NCBI GenBank assembly: GCA_045106935.1
Contig: JBGCFN010000005.1
Coordinates: 37,605 to 101,604, forward strand
DNA from: UBA1858 sp045106935
GTDB lineage: Bacteria > Pseudomonadota > Gammaproteobacteria > UBA4575
DNA length: 64,000 nucleotides
Direction of reading: 5' to 3'
The notes under the pieces were generated by a model. That model was given only the letters and a program-made list of their open reading frames with translations. It searched no databases and was not told where the DNA came from. Numbering within the stretch: the stretch's first letter is position 1; each line of letters begins with the position of its first letter. This document shows, piece by piece, positions 36,841 to 46,486 of this stretch. A program made the translations under genes and the position numbers.

Positions 36841-39432
36841 CTATTTAGTGTGATATTGATCAGCAATTCTATAATTGAGTTCCCTTAACTTGTTGTTATT
36901 TAAGGTAATATTGAGGCTTTCTATAGGCCTTAGTTTGTCAGAATAATTGACCAATGCAGGTGCGTTTAGGTCTATCTCATTAAAGGCTATAAATATCACT
37001 GGATGACCGTGCCATTCATGTGGAATCGTCCATTGTTCATACATGCTGGCAGTTCTGCCTACGGCGTTCCTAGATAAAATATTATCAACTTGCTTGTCAA
37101 CGTCGTAAAAACGTAAGGAGCTTGCGATTGACCATTTGCTCAAACCAACAATGAGTGGTTTTTGACCGGTTTCATTCTCTAGTTGTTTCTCTAGCATGTC
37201 TAATTCGTATGCTGTTTGTTGCCAAAAATAATGGTTTGTGACTTGAGTATTTATATTTATTGGTAGCCCTAAAGCTGCGTAGTGGAGTATTGCACCATAA
37301 ATTAAACCTAGAATGGCTGTCGACAGCAAAGTTAATTTTGTAAATAACTTCTTGTTTGTAAAATTTGAAGTCGGGCTTAAGGCAAATGATATTAATGGAA
37401 TGGCAATTAACCAGATTGGTGCAGTCCAATGGAATCGAGGGTAATGAGTGAAACTAAAATACACATATACCAATAAGGGTATGAATGTAAATATGACAAA
37501 AAACTGTTTGTAAGTTTTGATGGTTGATTTGTTTTGGATTTTATCCTGCAGTAGAGAAGTTATGTTTCTATACGCATTAATGATGAATAATAATATTAAT
37601 GGAGAGAGAAGAATCATTAAATGAAGTAATAAGTAATGAGTCGAAAATTCTATAGTTCGATCCAATCGGCGAGTGGTTTGAAATAAAAATGAGCTCCATT
37701 CATTTTGTGCATTCCAATAGAGAGTAGGTGAAAATATCAATAGAGAAATTACTCCAGCAATATATAAAATAGGTTGCTTCCACCATTGTCTGGTTGCTTG
37801 ATTAACGCTTATAAAAATAATAATGCTAATTGCAAACAGCGCGATTGAGTACTTTGAAAGCATTCCGATTCCTATACAAATGCCTAAGCTCAGCCAGGAA
37901 CCGGCCGACTTTTCGAATGTAATCTTTGCAATAAAGTATAAACATGCAGCCCATATAGCTATTTGTAGTGCATCAGTTGTCGCCAAAAACCCAGTGACTG
38001 CTGCAAATGGAATAACGGAAGTCAGTATGAGAGAAATATATGCAGAGGTCTTATCAAAGAGCATTGAGCTGAGACGAAATACAAAATATAAAGTGACTAT
38101 TCCACTAATATATGAAAAAAATCTCACACCAAATTCATTGTCACCAAATACGCTTGTTGCAAGCCATATCAACCAAGCGACCATAGGTGGATGATCTAAG
38201 TAGCCTAAGCTTAAATGCTCTTTATAATTCCAGTAATATGCTTCATCAGGTATTAATTCAGTTGTGCCTAAGTATAAAAAGCGCAATATCAACATAAAGC
38301 CGGTAATTGCAATAGCTAATACTCGCCAATTGATAGAGCTATATTTAAAGCTATTAGAAGTATTTGCAGGAAATACAATAAATGAGGCAGCAAAATAGTT
38401 TACTAAAGCTGCTGCAATAATGGCGGGATAAATAGCAAAACCAGGACTGAAATTTAATAAATTGATCAGAATAGCGAGAACTCCGCCACGGATAGTCAGT
38501 GCAATCAAGCCAAAGTAAATATACTTTATTGCTTTACTCAGCCAGCTATTAAATGAGTTATGTATGTATTTAAATGACCAAATTGAGTTTAAAATATAGT
38601 TGAAGGTAGCAGCAATAAAAAAACTGCTGATATGAGCGCTAGCAATGCTCCATCCTTTACCTAAGAATAATTGGAAGAATAATGCATCTATTACTACACC
38701 TAGAATACCAACCATCATAAAACGGCCAGTAGTAGAACCGCTAACTCTTCCACCGCTTAATTCAATCAAGCGCTGAAAATATTGAATGAGTTGTTTGCCT
38801 GAAAGTTTAGACTCACCAAGCACTCGATCTGTAAATACAATAGGTGTTTCAGTGACTCGAAATTTGTCTAAGCCTGATGCAAGTAACTCCAATAGTACTT
38901 TATAGCCTCTAGCATTTTGGTCAATATCGGAAAAACAGGTTTTTTTACAAGCAAAAAAACCTGATGTAGTATCTTTTACATCAGTCAGGACTCTTGCAGG
39001 TAATCCACCAAACCATGATAAGAATCGTCTGTGTGCTGGCCAGTTAGCGATGCCGCCATTTTTGGTGTAGCGACTACCCACGACGACATCATGAGTACCG
39101 TTAATGATTGGCTTGAGTAAATCTGGTATGCAATCTATGGGATGGCTTAAGTCAGCATCCATTACTAAGATATACTCAGAATGACTAGTTGCTACTCCAT
39201 CTAAGATGGCTTGTGTTAAATCTGGATGGCCCGTGCGTTGCAGTACTGATATCCAGTTGAAACGCTGGCTCCAAGCATTAATTTTTTCTATCGTATTGTC
39301 TTTAGACTGGTCATCGACAAACAAAATTTCAAGATCGCAATTCTCAATTTTAAGTTGAGTCAACCCTTCTAGAAGCGGGTCAATATTATCCTGTTCATTC
39401 AGCGTGGGAATGACTATTGTAGCACTGCTCAT
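36841..39432 (-). CDS. GT2 - GtrA - GT39 three-domain glycosyltransferase fusion
   Basis: 863 residues. A DPM1-like GT2 domain at about 1-230 (IVIPTLNEQDNI, VDDQSKDNT, VMDADLSHP) makes polyprenyl-phosphate sugars. A GtrA membrane domain at about 235-355 may flip them. A GT39/ArnT-like transferase at about 370-863 (PDEAYYWNY, GYLDHPPMVAWLI) uses them on the periplasmic side. All three steps in one chain are unusual. The gene follows the CMAH-like gene by 29 bp on the same strand, so it probably ends the ceramide/sialic acid run. The acceptor could be lipid A, a sphingolipid or protein. Confidence 0.9.
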   Translation of the reverse strand: MSSATIVIPTLNEQDNIDPLLEGLTQLKIENCDLEILFVDDQSKDNTIEKINAWSQRFNWISVLQRTGHPDLTQAILDGVATSHSEYILVMDADLSHPIDCIPDLLKPIINGTHDVVVGSRYTKNGGIANWPAHRRFLSWFGGLPARVLTDVKDTTSGFFACKKTCFSDIDQNARGYKVLLELLASGLDKFRVTETPIVFTDRVLGESKLSGKQLIQYFQRLIELSGGRVSGSTTGRFMMVGILGVVIDALFFQLFLGKGWSIASAHISSFFIAATFNYILNSIWSFKYIHNSFNSWLSKAIKYIYFGLIALTIRGGVLAILINLLNFSPGFAIYPAIIAAALVNYFAASFIVFPANTSNSFKYSSINWRVLAIAITGFMLILRFLYLGTTELIPDEAYYWNYKEHLSLGYLDHPPMVAWLIWLATSVFGDNEFGVRFFSYISGIVTLYFVFRLSSMLFDKTSAYISLILTSVIPFAAVTGFLATTDALQIAIWAACLYFIAKITFEKSAGSWLSLGICIGIGMLSKYSIALFAISIIIFISVNQATRQWWKQPILYIAGVISLLIFSPTLYWNAQNEWSSFLFQTTRRLDRTIEFSTHYLLLHLMILLSPLILLFIINAYRNITSLLQDKIQNKSTIKTYKQFFVIFTFIPLLVYVYFSFTHYPRFHWTAPIWLIAIPLISFALSPTSNFTNKKLFTKLTLLSTAILGLIYGAILHYAALGLPININTQVTNHYFWQQTAYELDMLEKQLENETGQKPLIVGLSKWSIASSLRFYDVDKQVDNILSRNAVGRTASMYEQWTIPHEWHGHPVIFIAFNEIDLNAPALVNYSDKLRPIESLNITLNNNKLRELNYRIADQYHTK

Positions 39433-39461
39433 TGATTCTTATGTGAAGTGTAGAATGGCGT

Positions 39462-41135
39462 TTATTTGATATAAATATTGGAGAAATGATACCAGAAATC
39501 TGAGTTGTATACGTCTGGCTTACGATGGATCCTGCAATGAAAGCCGATGCTTAGTTCTTCCCATGATTTATGGTCTTTAATCGCTTGCCATAACAAAGTA
39601 GCCCTTACTTTTATCAGTAACTGGCGGTGGTCTGATGATGCTGAATCGTATTCTGATTGAATGTCTCGATGACTCATTATTTTAGTTTTAGCCTGTTGGC
39701 TAAAATCAACAGTAAGCCCTTTGTCTAATGGGGTAAAGTCAGACGTACATGGGATTATATAAACGACTAAATCATCTTGAAATTGACTTGCTGAAAAATA
39801 GTCTTTTGTAGCCTTGAAGAATGACTCTTCCTTGGGAATGCTTTCACTATCTATGTATTTGCTAATTTCTTCTTTAGTAATGATGGGACGATTTATATTG
39901 CTTGATAATGTGGTTATTGAAGTGCCAATTGATATTTTATCGGTGATGGTAGGATTAATTGTCATGACGCTAGGGTATAAACGATTCACTTCTTCTTCTA
40001 TATCTTCTAGTGAATTTTTATTATTATTATTTTTTATATACTCATCTCTAGGCGCTGCTTCAGAAAAATAGCCTGCATAGGGCATATATGATTTTGGTTT
40101 GCAGATGTCTATATATTTATAGATCGAATTTTTAACTGAAAGAAGTCTGTTTTCTGAAATTTTTGATTTCTCATTTTCATCGTAATGATCAAAGCACCAA
40201 GGATGGCTAGAAGCACCGCCAGCAAAAGAGGTGGCTAAGAAATCAATATCTGTTGGAAGCACATAGTGATTGAGTGCTGAGGAGTCTACTGTGATAAGCG
40301 CTTGTTTTTTTCCATAGCAAAGATATAAGCCGCTATCATCCCTGAAATCTCCAGATTTTAAAATTGATATATAAATTTCATTTTCATCTAGTTTGTGAAT
40401 CTGATTGAAGGCTAGTGGAATAACGTTAGTGAAGCCTAGATTTCTTAGTGGCGTTTCTGCTGATTTTGTTTTGAATTTGGGAATAACAATTGGTATGTCA
40501 GGACGATGCTGTATAAGTTTTATTAGTGTTTCTTCATGCATGTGATCTGGATGGTTGTGAGAGATATAGACAAGATCTGCATTAAATAGTTGATCGAGTG
40601 CGTCGCTGCACGGGGCTGGATCGTGCCACCATCCATTTAGAAAACATGGGCCATGTATCCATGGGTCTGTGATGATATTGATTGTGTCGCAATTAAATAG
40701 AAGGCTAGCATGCGATAAAAAACGGATATTTAGATCAAGTGCTTGTTGTTGTGAAGTAATATTTTCAGGTAATTGCAAGTGAGTCTTTGGTTGATGGATA
40801 ACAACCTGGTTGTTTGTCACCTCAAATTCAAGTTTTTCTTTAGTAACATTTACATTGTTATATTTGAGTTTTTCTAAATCAAGCTTCCAACCATGAAGTG
40901 GGCATTCTGCTAATTTTTCATCTTGACATGGCTGTAATGTGCCACTGGCATGGTCGCATATACGTGAGATTACCCAGTCGACTTGTTTCTCTTTAGATAG
41001 TTTAAGAATATGTTTGTCTTGATAGTTTATTCCTGGTGTTAAGTTATCGAGATCATAATGATAATGGCTATGATTTTTATCATCTATACACGAAAACGAT
41101 CCAGCTAAACGCAATTTTATTTTTAATTTTCCCAT
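39462..41135 (-). CDS. CMP-N-acetylneuraminate hydroxylase-like protein (Rieske + metallo-beta-lactamase fold)
   Basis: 557 residues, close to vertebrate CMAH. The N-terminal domain has a complete Rieske 2Fe-2S site: Cys60-X-His62 and Cys78-X2-His81. The second domain is an UlaG-like metallo-beta-lactamase fold with HNHPDH at 193-198 (YISHNHPDHMH) and downstream metal ligands. This order of domains is the CMAH architecture, which turns CMP-Neu5Ac into CMP-Neu5Gc. The setting supports the call: neuA, neuB and neuC are in the same run. A different CMP-sugar or N-acyl substrate is possible. Confidence 0.75.
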   Translation of the reverse strand: MGKLKIKLRLAGSFSCIDDKNHSHYHYDLDNLTPGINYQDKHILKLSKEKQVDWVISRICDHASGTLQPCQDEKLAECPLHGWKLDLEKLKYNNVNVTKEKLEFEVTNNQVVIHQPKTHLQLPENITSQQQALDLNIRFLSHASLLFNCDTINIITDPWIHGPCFLNGWWHDPAPCSDALDQLFNADLVYISHNHPDHMHEETLIKLIQHRPDIPIVIPKFKTKSAETPLRNLGFTNVIPLAFNQIHKLDENEIYISILKSGDFRDDSGLYLCYGKKQALITVDSSALNHYVLPTDIDFLATSFAGGASSHPWCFDHYDENEKSKISENRLLSVKNSIYKYIDICKPKSYMPYAGYFSEAAPRDEYIKNNNNKNSLEDIEEEVNRLYPSVMTINPTITDKISIGTSITTLSSNINRPIITKEEISKYIDSESIPKEESFFKATKDYFSASQFQDDLVVYIIPCTSDFTPLDKGLTVDFSQQAKTKIMSHRDIQSEYDSASSDHRQLLIKVRATLLWQAIKDHKSWEELSIGFHCRIHRKPDVYNSDFWYHFSNIYIK

Positions 41136-41164
41136 TGATATATTGGATTTGTGTAGTGCTTGAT

Positions 41165-42520
41165 TTAGTTGTGTAACTTAAATATATCTTTTGATATGGA
41201 GGATATATTTACATCGTTAAAACGGCCAGTAATATTTTGAAGGCGAGTGACTCGCTCTTGGATATAATCAATACTGATTGGTGGGAATCTATGCTTGTGA
41301 TAGGCAGTACTATTGCGATGTGATGAATTTTTGCTTTTAACTTTTTTCACCAACGTACGAGTGTTGTTATGTATTATGCTTGGTAAGCGAGCTAAGGACC
41401 CACGATGTGTGTGTGCGCTTGTAATATATTGTTGAAATAAGGTGTTAGTGATTATATCTGATGCTAAATCACCCTCTTGGCTACTAATATGTTCTGATAG
41501 CACGGGGCAGTGGCCTTTTGGTTTGGTATCGCTTGTAAGCGTTGTTTGAATTTTGTCGAGTAAGGATTGACTGCTAGTGGCTATGTCACACAATGCTTTA
41601 GGTAAACTATCATCTATTTTTTCGTTAGAGATAGGGTAATAACCAAGTGTTGGTTTATCTAATATTGTTGCTTCAATTGAAGTTGTGCATCCATTTGAAA
41701 TTAATGCCTTTGATCCCATTATCCAAGGAATCACATTACCTTCATTGACTACTTTGATATTTTTATTGTCACTGAATATTTGTTGCCAGTTATTAATATT
41801 TTCTGAAGGGTGTGGTCTGACAATTATATTAATTGATGGAAATGTATCAGCTATTAAAGGAATAATTTTTTTAAATTCATTGAATAGTATTTGTTTATGT
41901 TTGAATCTATCTGCAATAAAGTTGTCATTTGAGTTTCCACTAAAATTTTTGTCTCTATTGGCTTCACCAATACCTACGCTAGAAATAAAATGATTTACCT
42001 GCCCAAAATTTGTATTGATTAGAATGTAGTCACCATATTGATTGATAATTTTTTCTGTTTCAGGATTAAAGTAACCTCGTAATTCAGGTCTAATAATATC
42101 GATTCTTGGGTTGCCTGTGATATGAATGGGCTGGTTATTGTAGGCGGAATAATTTTGAAATACCTGTGCATCATTTTTCCCCCATGCAAATAAGTGATCA
42201 ATATAATCAAATGCGACTGGAGATAATCTATGTCTATAATATTGATCGTCAGGCAATCTCACTAAGCCTTCTTCATCCCATGCGGTAATTCTATGGCCTA
42301 GGCCGTGCATGATCTTGAACATTCTGATGCTGAATCTTCTCATGCTTTTAGCAAGGTAGACGGCATTATAAACTTTCGATGAATGATGATGGATGTATGC
42401 TCGTGACCCGATAATCGAGTTAAAGCCTTTTTCTGCAGCTGTACAAGCAAGAAGTATTTTGCCGTCTAGCTCACGTACCTGACTCTCAACAGGAATTAGT
42501 AAAGTATCAAATGTACTCAT
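41165..42520 (-). CDS. Surface carbohydrate biosynthesis protein, GT-B-like (copy 1)
   Basis: 451 residues, cytoplasmic, related to the protein at 44043-45419. Shared motifs: LIPVESQVRELDGKILLA at the N-terminus, AWDEEGLV near 80, TGNPRIDI near 135, NTNFG, and IIVRPHPSEN followed by SNGCTTSIEATIL, which resembles the nucleotide-binding half of GT-B/CDP-glycerophosphotransferase-like enzymes. Such proteins occur beside sialic acid genes. It may be a glycosyl- or sialyltransferase; activity is not established. 2 bp from neuA. Confidence 0.7.
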   Translation of the reverse strand: MSTFDTLLIPVESQVRELDGKILLACTAAEKGFNSIIGSRAYIHHHSSKVYNAVYLAKSMRRFSIRMFKIMHGLGHRITAWDEEGLVRLPDDQYYRHRLSPVAFDYIDHLFAWGKNDAQVFQNYSAYNNQPIHITGNPRIDIIRPELRGYFNPETEKIINQYGDYILINTNFGQVNHFISSVGIGEANRDKNFSGNSNDNFIADRFKHKQILFNEFKKIIPLIADTFPSINIIVRPHPSENINNWQQIFSDNKNIKVVNEGNVIPWIMGSKALISNGCTTSIEATILDKPTLGYYPISNEKIDDSLPKALCDIATSSQSLLDKIQTTLTSDTKPKGHCPVLSEHISSQEGDLASDIITNTLFQQYITSAHTHRGSLARLPSIIHNNTRTLVKKVKSKNSSHRNSTAYHKHRFPPISIDYIQERVTRLQNITGRFNDVNISSISKDIFKLHN

Positions 42521-42522
42521 TA

Positions 42523-43236
42523 CTATTTATGTAGCTCTTCGAGTAAAACTTCGGCAAGCTTTAAATCAATTTCTTCATCAATATTGACTACAGGGCGTTC
42601 AATTATGAGAGGAATGCACTGCTTCTCCATTAAGTTATTTTGATCAATCAAGCTTTCTCGTGTGGTGGCATAACAAATGCCATTGCGATGGTAATAATCA
42701 GGTATCTGTTGGCGTATAGAATATTGAATTCCACCTTCTAAGTAGGGGTTGATAAAGCCGTTGTCCGAAAGTTGTAATGTTTTATGTGGTGTGTAATGTC
42801 CGGGGGTTTTGCTGACAGTTGCGACGGTGAAGGCGTTTTTTTCTATTAGTAAACTTACAGCATTTGTAATATCTTCTGGTGTTCTCATTGGGCTGGTTGG
42901 TTCAAGTAACACTGAAATATCAAATTTTTTATTGTAATAATCTTCACTATATAACCACGCATGTTTCCACATATCAATTGACTTCGCATGGTCGGTCGAT
43001 AATTCTTTGGGACGTGTGAATGGGACATCAATATTTTCATTGCGAGCATGAGTGCATATTTCAGCATCATCCGAGCTTAGGACAATTTCATCTATCCAGT
43101 TTAGTTGTTTAACACAGTTTGCTGCATGGGCAATTAAAGAATTGCCATGAATGTTACGTAAATTTTTGCGTATTATTCCTTTGCTTCCACCGCGTGCTGG
43201 AATGACAGCAAGAATGTTTTTGTTCTTGAATGACAT
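42523..43236 (-). CDS. neuA: CMP-N-acylneuraminate cytidylyltransferase
   Basis: 237 residues, usual length. The signature VIPARGGSKGI begins the Rossmann-like domain, followed by KNLRNIHGNSLIAHA, VLSSDDAEI, RPKELSTDHAKSIDM and LLEPTSPMRTPEDI. It activates a nonulosonic acid with CTP to the CMP-sugar used by sialyltransferases and by the CMAH-like enzyme downstream. With NeuB and NeuC it completes the Neu5Ac route. Confidence 0.92.
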   Translation of the reverse strand: MSFKNKNILAVIPARGGSKGIIRKNLRNIHGNSLIAHAANCVKQLNWIDEIVLSSDDAEICTHARNENIDVPFTRPKELSTDHAKSIDMWKHAWLYSEDYYNKKFDISVLLEPTSPMRTPEDITNAVSLLIEKNAFTVATVSKTPGHYTPHKTLQLSDNGFINPYLEGGIQYSIRQQIPDYYHRNGICYATTRESLIDQNNLMEKQCIPLIIERPVVNIDEEIDLKLAEVLLEELHK

Positions 43237-43255
43237 GTTTTTCTAAGGATAGCGG

Positions 43256-44053
43256 TTAGCGTTTTTCAGCAAGAATTGAGAAACCAACAGGAAATTTAGT
43301 ATGTTCTCGAACTAAATTGTCTGTGAATTTTTCATCCCATTCTTTGAGTTGTGGCCAATGTTCTTCATAAAACCATTTCTCAGATTTTTTACGCTGTTCT
43401 GCCGGCATATATTCTAATGCTTGAAGCCAACAATAACCTATCGCGCTGAAAGGGCCGCCATCTAACTGAGTATCAATTGGTTCTAGGCCAACAGAGCGCA
43501 TAATTTCATACATGCCATAAGGTGTATAGCGTAGGTAATCATCTGGTATTTGGTGTAGTTCTCTTAAGGTCGGTTCAAATACAAATACTTTGCCGTTTGG
43601 TTTGGTGATTCTTGCCATTTCGCTAAATAAATCATGCTGGTTGGCAATATGATGAACTAAGTTAGGCACCAGGACCAAGTCTGCAATATTATCTTCTAGA
43701 CCTGTATTTTCGATTGGTGCACGTTTTGTGATCGGCACGCGTAAAAAATTCTTGTCTATCACTTTGTCTTTATTGTAAGCCCCACGATCATCGGCACTTT
43801 TTGGGCTGCTATCAATCGAGATAAATTCTTGTTGGTGGAAATATGGGCCGACCAAACTCAGTCCTCCATATAAGAGTCCACGTTCTAGTGAAACAACTGT
43901 TGATTCAGGTGCTATTTCTTGTGCTAGCTTTCTAATTTCACGCAACAATAAGTCAAAGTGTGGTAAACGATCAGTAATGAAGACCTTCTCCGCAAGGACT
44001 TGAGTATGCTTGGCTAGCTGATCGTTTGAGTAGTTCATAGGCTTATTGTACAA
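43256..44053 (-). CDS. Class I SAM-dependent methyltransferase
   Basis: 265 residues. Motif I is degenerate (VVSLERGLLYGGLSLVGPYF) but the acidic strand-2 end FISIDSSP and the ADLVLVPNLVHHIANQHDLFSEMARITKPNGKVFVFEP stretch are typical of Methyltransf_11. It sits between the second surface-carbohydrate gene (11-bp overlap) and neuA, so methylation of a sugar of this pathway is a reasonable guess. Confidence 0.75.
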   Translation of the reverse strand: MYNKPMNYSNDQLAKHTQVLAEKVFITDRLPHFDLLLREIRKLAQEIAPESTVVSLERGLLYGGLSLVGPYFHQQEFISIDSSPKSADDRGAYNKDKVIDKNFLRVPITKRAPIENTGLEDNIADLVLVPNLVHHIANQHDLFSEMARITKPNGKVFVFEPTLRELHQIPDDYLRYTPYGMYEIMRSVGLEPIDTQLDGGPFSAIGYCWLQALEYMPAEQRKKSEKWFYEEHWPQLKEWDEKFTDNLVREHTKFPVGFSILAEKR

Positions 44054-45419
44054 GAAAAATATGTGCTGATACCTGTTTAATTTTAATTGAGGAACGAGTA
44101 TTAAGGACAGAAGAAAACCTATCTATTTTTGCTTGTAAATCCTTTTCGTTTAGCTCAGGAAATCTGACATTTTGATAAGCCTTATTATATTTTGAATTTG
44201 GTGAGAGGCCTTTAATTCTTTTTGTCCATTTTCTTTTTGTTGCTAGTAGACTCCCGTGTAATTTTTGAATGGAAGTAGAATTGTGAGTGTCATTATTTTT
44301 TACATTTAACAGGGTGTTAACGATATTTGTGCAGCATAAATTATCTGCATCATATTCAATGTATTTGTCTAATACAGATGAGTCAATTGTTGGCTGATCA
44401 CTCCGTATGTATCTATGCAGCATGTCTATGACTTGTGGAATTGATCCACACTGATTACTAAGTTGATCGGGAATTTTCGAGCAATAGCCATATCTTGGAT
44501 GTGTTGTTGGTGAAAAGGCAATAGCAGTTTTGTTAGATAAATATGCTTCTATACCTGTAGTACAACCACTATGTATTAATGCGGTTGCCGCTCTGATCCA
44601 TGGAATCACGTTGCCTTTTTGTATTACTTCCACATTGTCATATTTTGATGCGATCTTGTGATAAGGATCGGTATTTTCTACTGGATGAGGACGGATAACT
44701 ATTTTTATATGTTTAAACTCATTTGCTATCTGCGGGATTAATTCCAAAAACTGTGAAAAGATTGTTTGTTTGAATATGGCTCTTCCTTCGGCAAATTCTC
44801 TTCCCATTCCTAATGAGCCTCGTCCCATCTCACCATAACTTCCATCTTTCTTTTTAGTAGTGAATAAATTGTGAATATTTAAATGGGCATTCACATTTCC
44901 AAAATTAGTATTGATTAAAATAAAGTCTCCATGCTGATTTTTGATTTTATTTATTTCGTCTTCATAATAGTTTTTAAATTCTTTGCGAAGTAGATCAATG
45001 CGAGGATTTCCGACTTTATAGATAGTGAGATCTTTTGGCAGTAATGGATATTCTTCAAATAAATCCTTGTTTTCTTGTCCCCATGCAAATAAATAAGATA
45101 CATAGGATAAAGCAGTCGCTGATAATCTACGCTTGAAATATATATCCGGAACATAATGCACTAAGGCTTCCTCATCCCATGCACAAATTGTATGACCTAG
45201 CTTAGATAAAATACGGAACATTTTGTCACTGCGCTGAGTAAAGCTTTTAGCAAGATAGATGCTGCGTGGAAACTTGGTAATCATGATATCCATTTCAGTG
45301 CGATAACCAATGTAACTTTTTAAGCCTGCATTTGCAGCGCATACCGAGAGTAGTAATTTTGGATCTAGCTCTCTTACTTGGTTTTCAACGGGAATTAATA
45401 TTGTCTGAGTATTAGTCAC
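44043..45419 (-). CDS. Surface carbohydrate biosynthesis protein, GT-B-like (copy 2)
   Basis: 458 residues, a paralogue of the protein at 41165-42520 with the same order of motifs: LIPVENQVRELDPKLLL, AWDEEALV, VGNPRIDLL, NTNFGNVN, IVIRPHPVEN and HSGCTTGIEAYL. Divergence across most of the length suggests the two copies use different acceptors or donors instead of being a recent duplication. Overlaps the methyltransferase start. Confidence 0.7.
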   Translation of the reverse strand: MTNTQTILIPVENQVRELDPKLLLSVCAANAGLKSYIGYRTEMDIMITKFPRSIYLAKSFTQRSDKMFRILSKLGHTICAWDEEALVHYVPDIYFKRRLSATALSYVSYLFAWGQENKDLFEEYPLLPKDLTIYKVGNPRIDLLRKEFKNYYEDEINKIKNQHGDFILINTNFGNVNAHLNIHNLFTTKKKDGSYGEMGRGSLGMGREFAEGRAIFKQTIFSQFLELIPQIANEFKHIKIVIRPHPVENTDPYHKIASKYDNVEVIQKGNVIPWIRAATALIHSGCTTGIEAYLSNKTAIAFSPTTHPRYGYCSKIPDQLSNQCGSIPQVIDMLHRYIRSDQPTIDSSVLDKYIEYDADNLCCTNIVNTLLNVKNNDTHNSTSIQKLHGSLLATKRKWTKRIKGLSPNSKYNKAYQNVRFPELNEKDLQAKIDRFSSVLNTRSSIKIKQVSAHIFLVQ

Positions 45420-45437
45420 TGAAATAGTATCTTGATA

Positions 45438-46469
45438 TTATTTGATTAATTGATTCCATCTTGCTTCAAATGCTGAAATTGTGTTTTTGTCGTGTGAACA
45501 GGCAATGATCTCATTATTTAATAGCATCGATCGAGATGACCAGTTAAAGCTTCCAAACATAACGCAATGCTGTTGATCTGACTTGTATATTATAAACTTG
45601 TTATGCATTAAACAATTCTTGTCTAGCTTAGGTTGATAATACTTTATAGCGTGTTTATCAAGGAATACTAGATGTTTGTTCGGTACCCTGCGTTGACTGG
45701 ACTCTAAAAGCAATTCTATTTTTTTACCAGTCTTTAATGCGGCCTTTATTGGCTTTAAAGTGCACAGGCCTTTCAAGTGAGATATTGCACATTTTACATG
45801 TACATTGCTCTCATTGTTTGATAATAATTTATTAATTGGATGCTTGCGTAGACTTGGTAAGAAATTAATTTCCCATTCTAGTGAGTGAAAAGTAGTGTTG
45901 TGTGTCACTGCTAACCTAGCAAACATTCGCTGCCAATAAAGCTGTAATTTCAGTATATGCTTGTGTAGATAGTTAACTGAGTTTTCTTCATCAATCGCAA
46001 CTAATACATTATGACTAATTGAGTGATCTCCTATCTTATCAATCAAGGTAGCATCAATATGTTGATCTCCCGCAGTTGGGTTATATGAACCAATCAATAC
46101 TCGTGGAGTTGGATGAGAGAAATAAAATAATTTGCTATGTAAGTGTGGATGCCAATGGATACCAAAATATTCCCAAAAAGGCTTCCTCTTTACAATAATA
46201 AGGTTTATAGAGGTAAGATTAAACTTATCAATACATAATTGATTGATGCTCGGTGTGCGTGGTCGTCCATCAATGGTAAGGTTTATCTGTACGCCACGTT
46301 TAGATGCATTGATTAATGCTTGGATAATTTCAGGGTCGTTTAAGTAATAGCAGACCCAGCTGATATTACCGTTACTCGGTACTGCTTCAATATGTTGAAT
46401 TAAAACATCGCGCAGCAGGTTTTTATTTTTGTCTGGGCCGCCGAAATAAGTCTCTGCTGAGCTTGTCAC
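45438..46469 (-). CDS. Phospholipase-D-superfamily protein
   Basis: 343 residues with two HKD-type half-sites: His111-X-Lys113 followed by VLIGSYNPT, and His289-X-Lys291 followed by VMFGSFNWS. No signal peptide or membrane helix is evident. PLD-fold enzymes act through a phospho-histidine and can hydrolyse or transfer phosphodiesters, including phosphatidyl groups. Inside a sialic acid / ceramide run it is unexpected. A lipid headgroup transferase role is possible; the sequence does not settle this. Confidence 0.8.
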   Translation of the reverse strand: MTSSAETYFGGPDKNKNLLRDVLIQHIEAVPSNGNISWVCYYLNDPEIIQALINASKRGVQINLTIDGRPRTPSINQLCIDKFNLTSINLIIVKRKPFWEYFGIHWHPHLHSKLFYFSHPTPRVLIGSYNPTAGDQHIDATLIDKIGDHSISHNVLVAIDEENSVNYLHKHILKLQLYWQRMFARLAVTHNTTFHSLEWEINFLPSLRKHPINKLLSNNESNVHVKCAISHLKGLCTLKPIKAALKTGKKIELLLESSQRRVPNKHLVFLDKHAIKYYQPKLDKNCLMHNKFIIYKSDQQHCVMFGSFNWSSRSMLLNNEIIACSHDKNTISAFEARWNQLIK

Positions 46470-46486
46470 AGTACTAAGATGCGATA

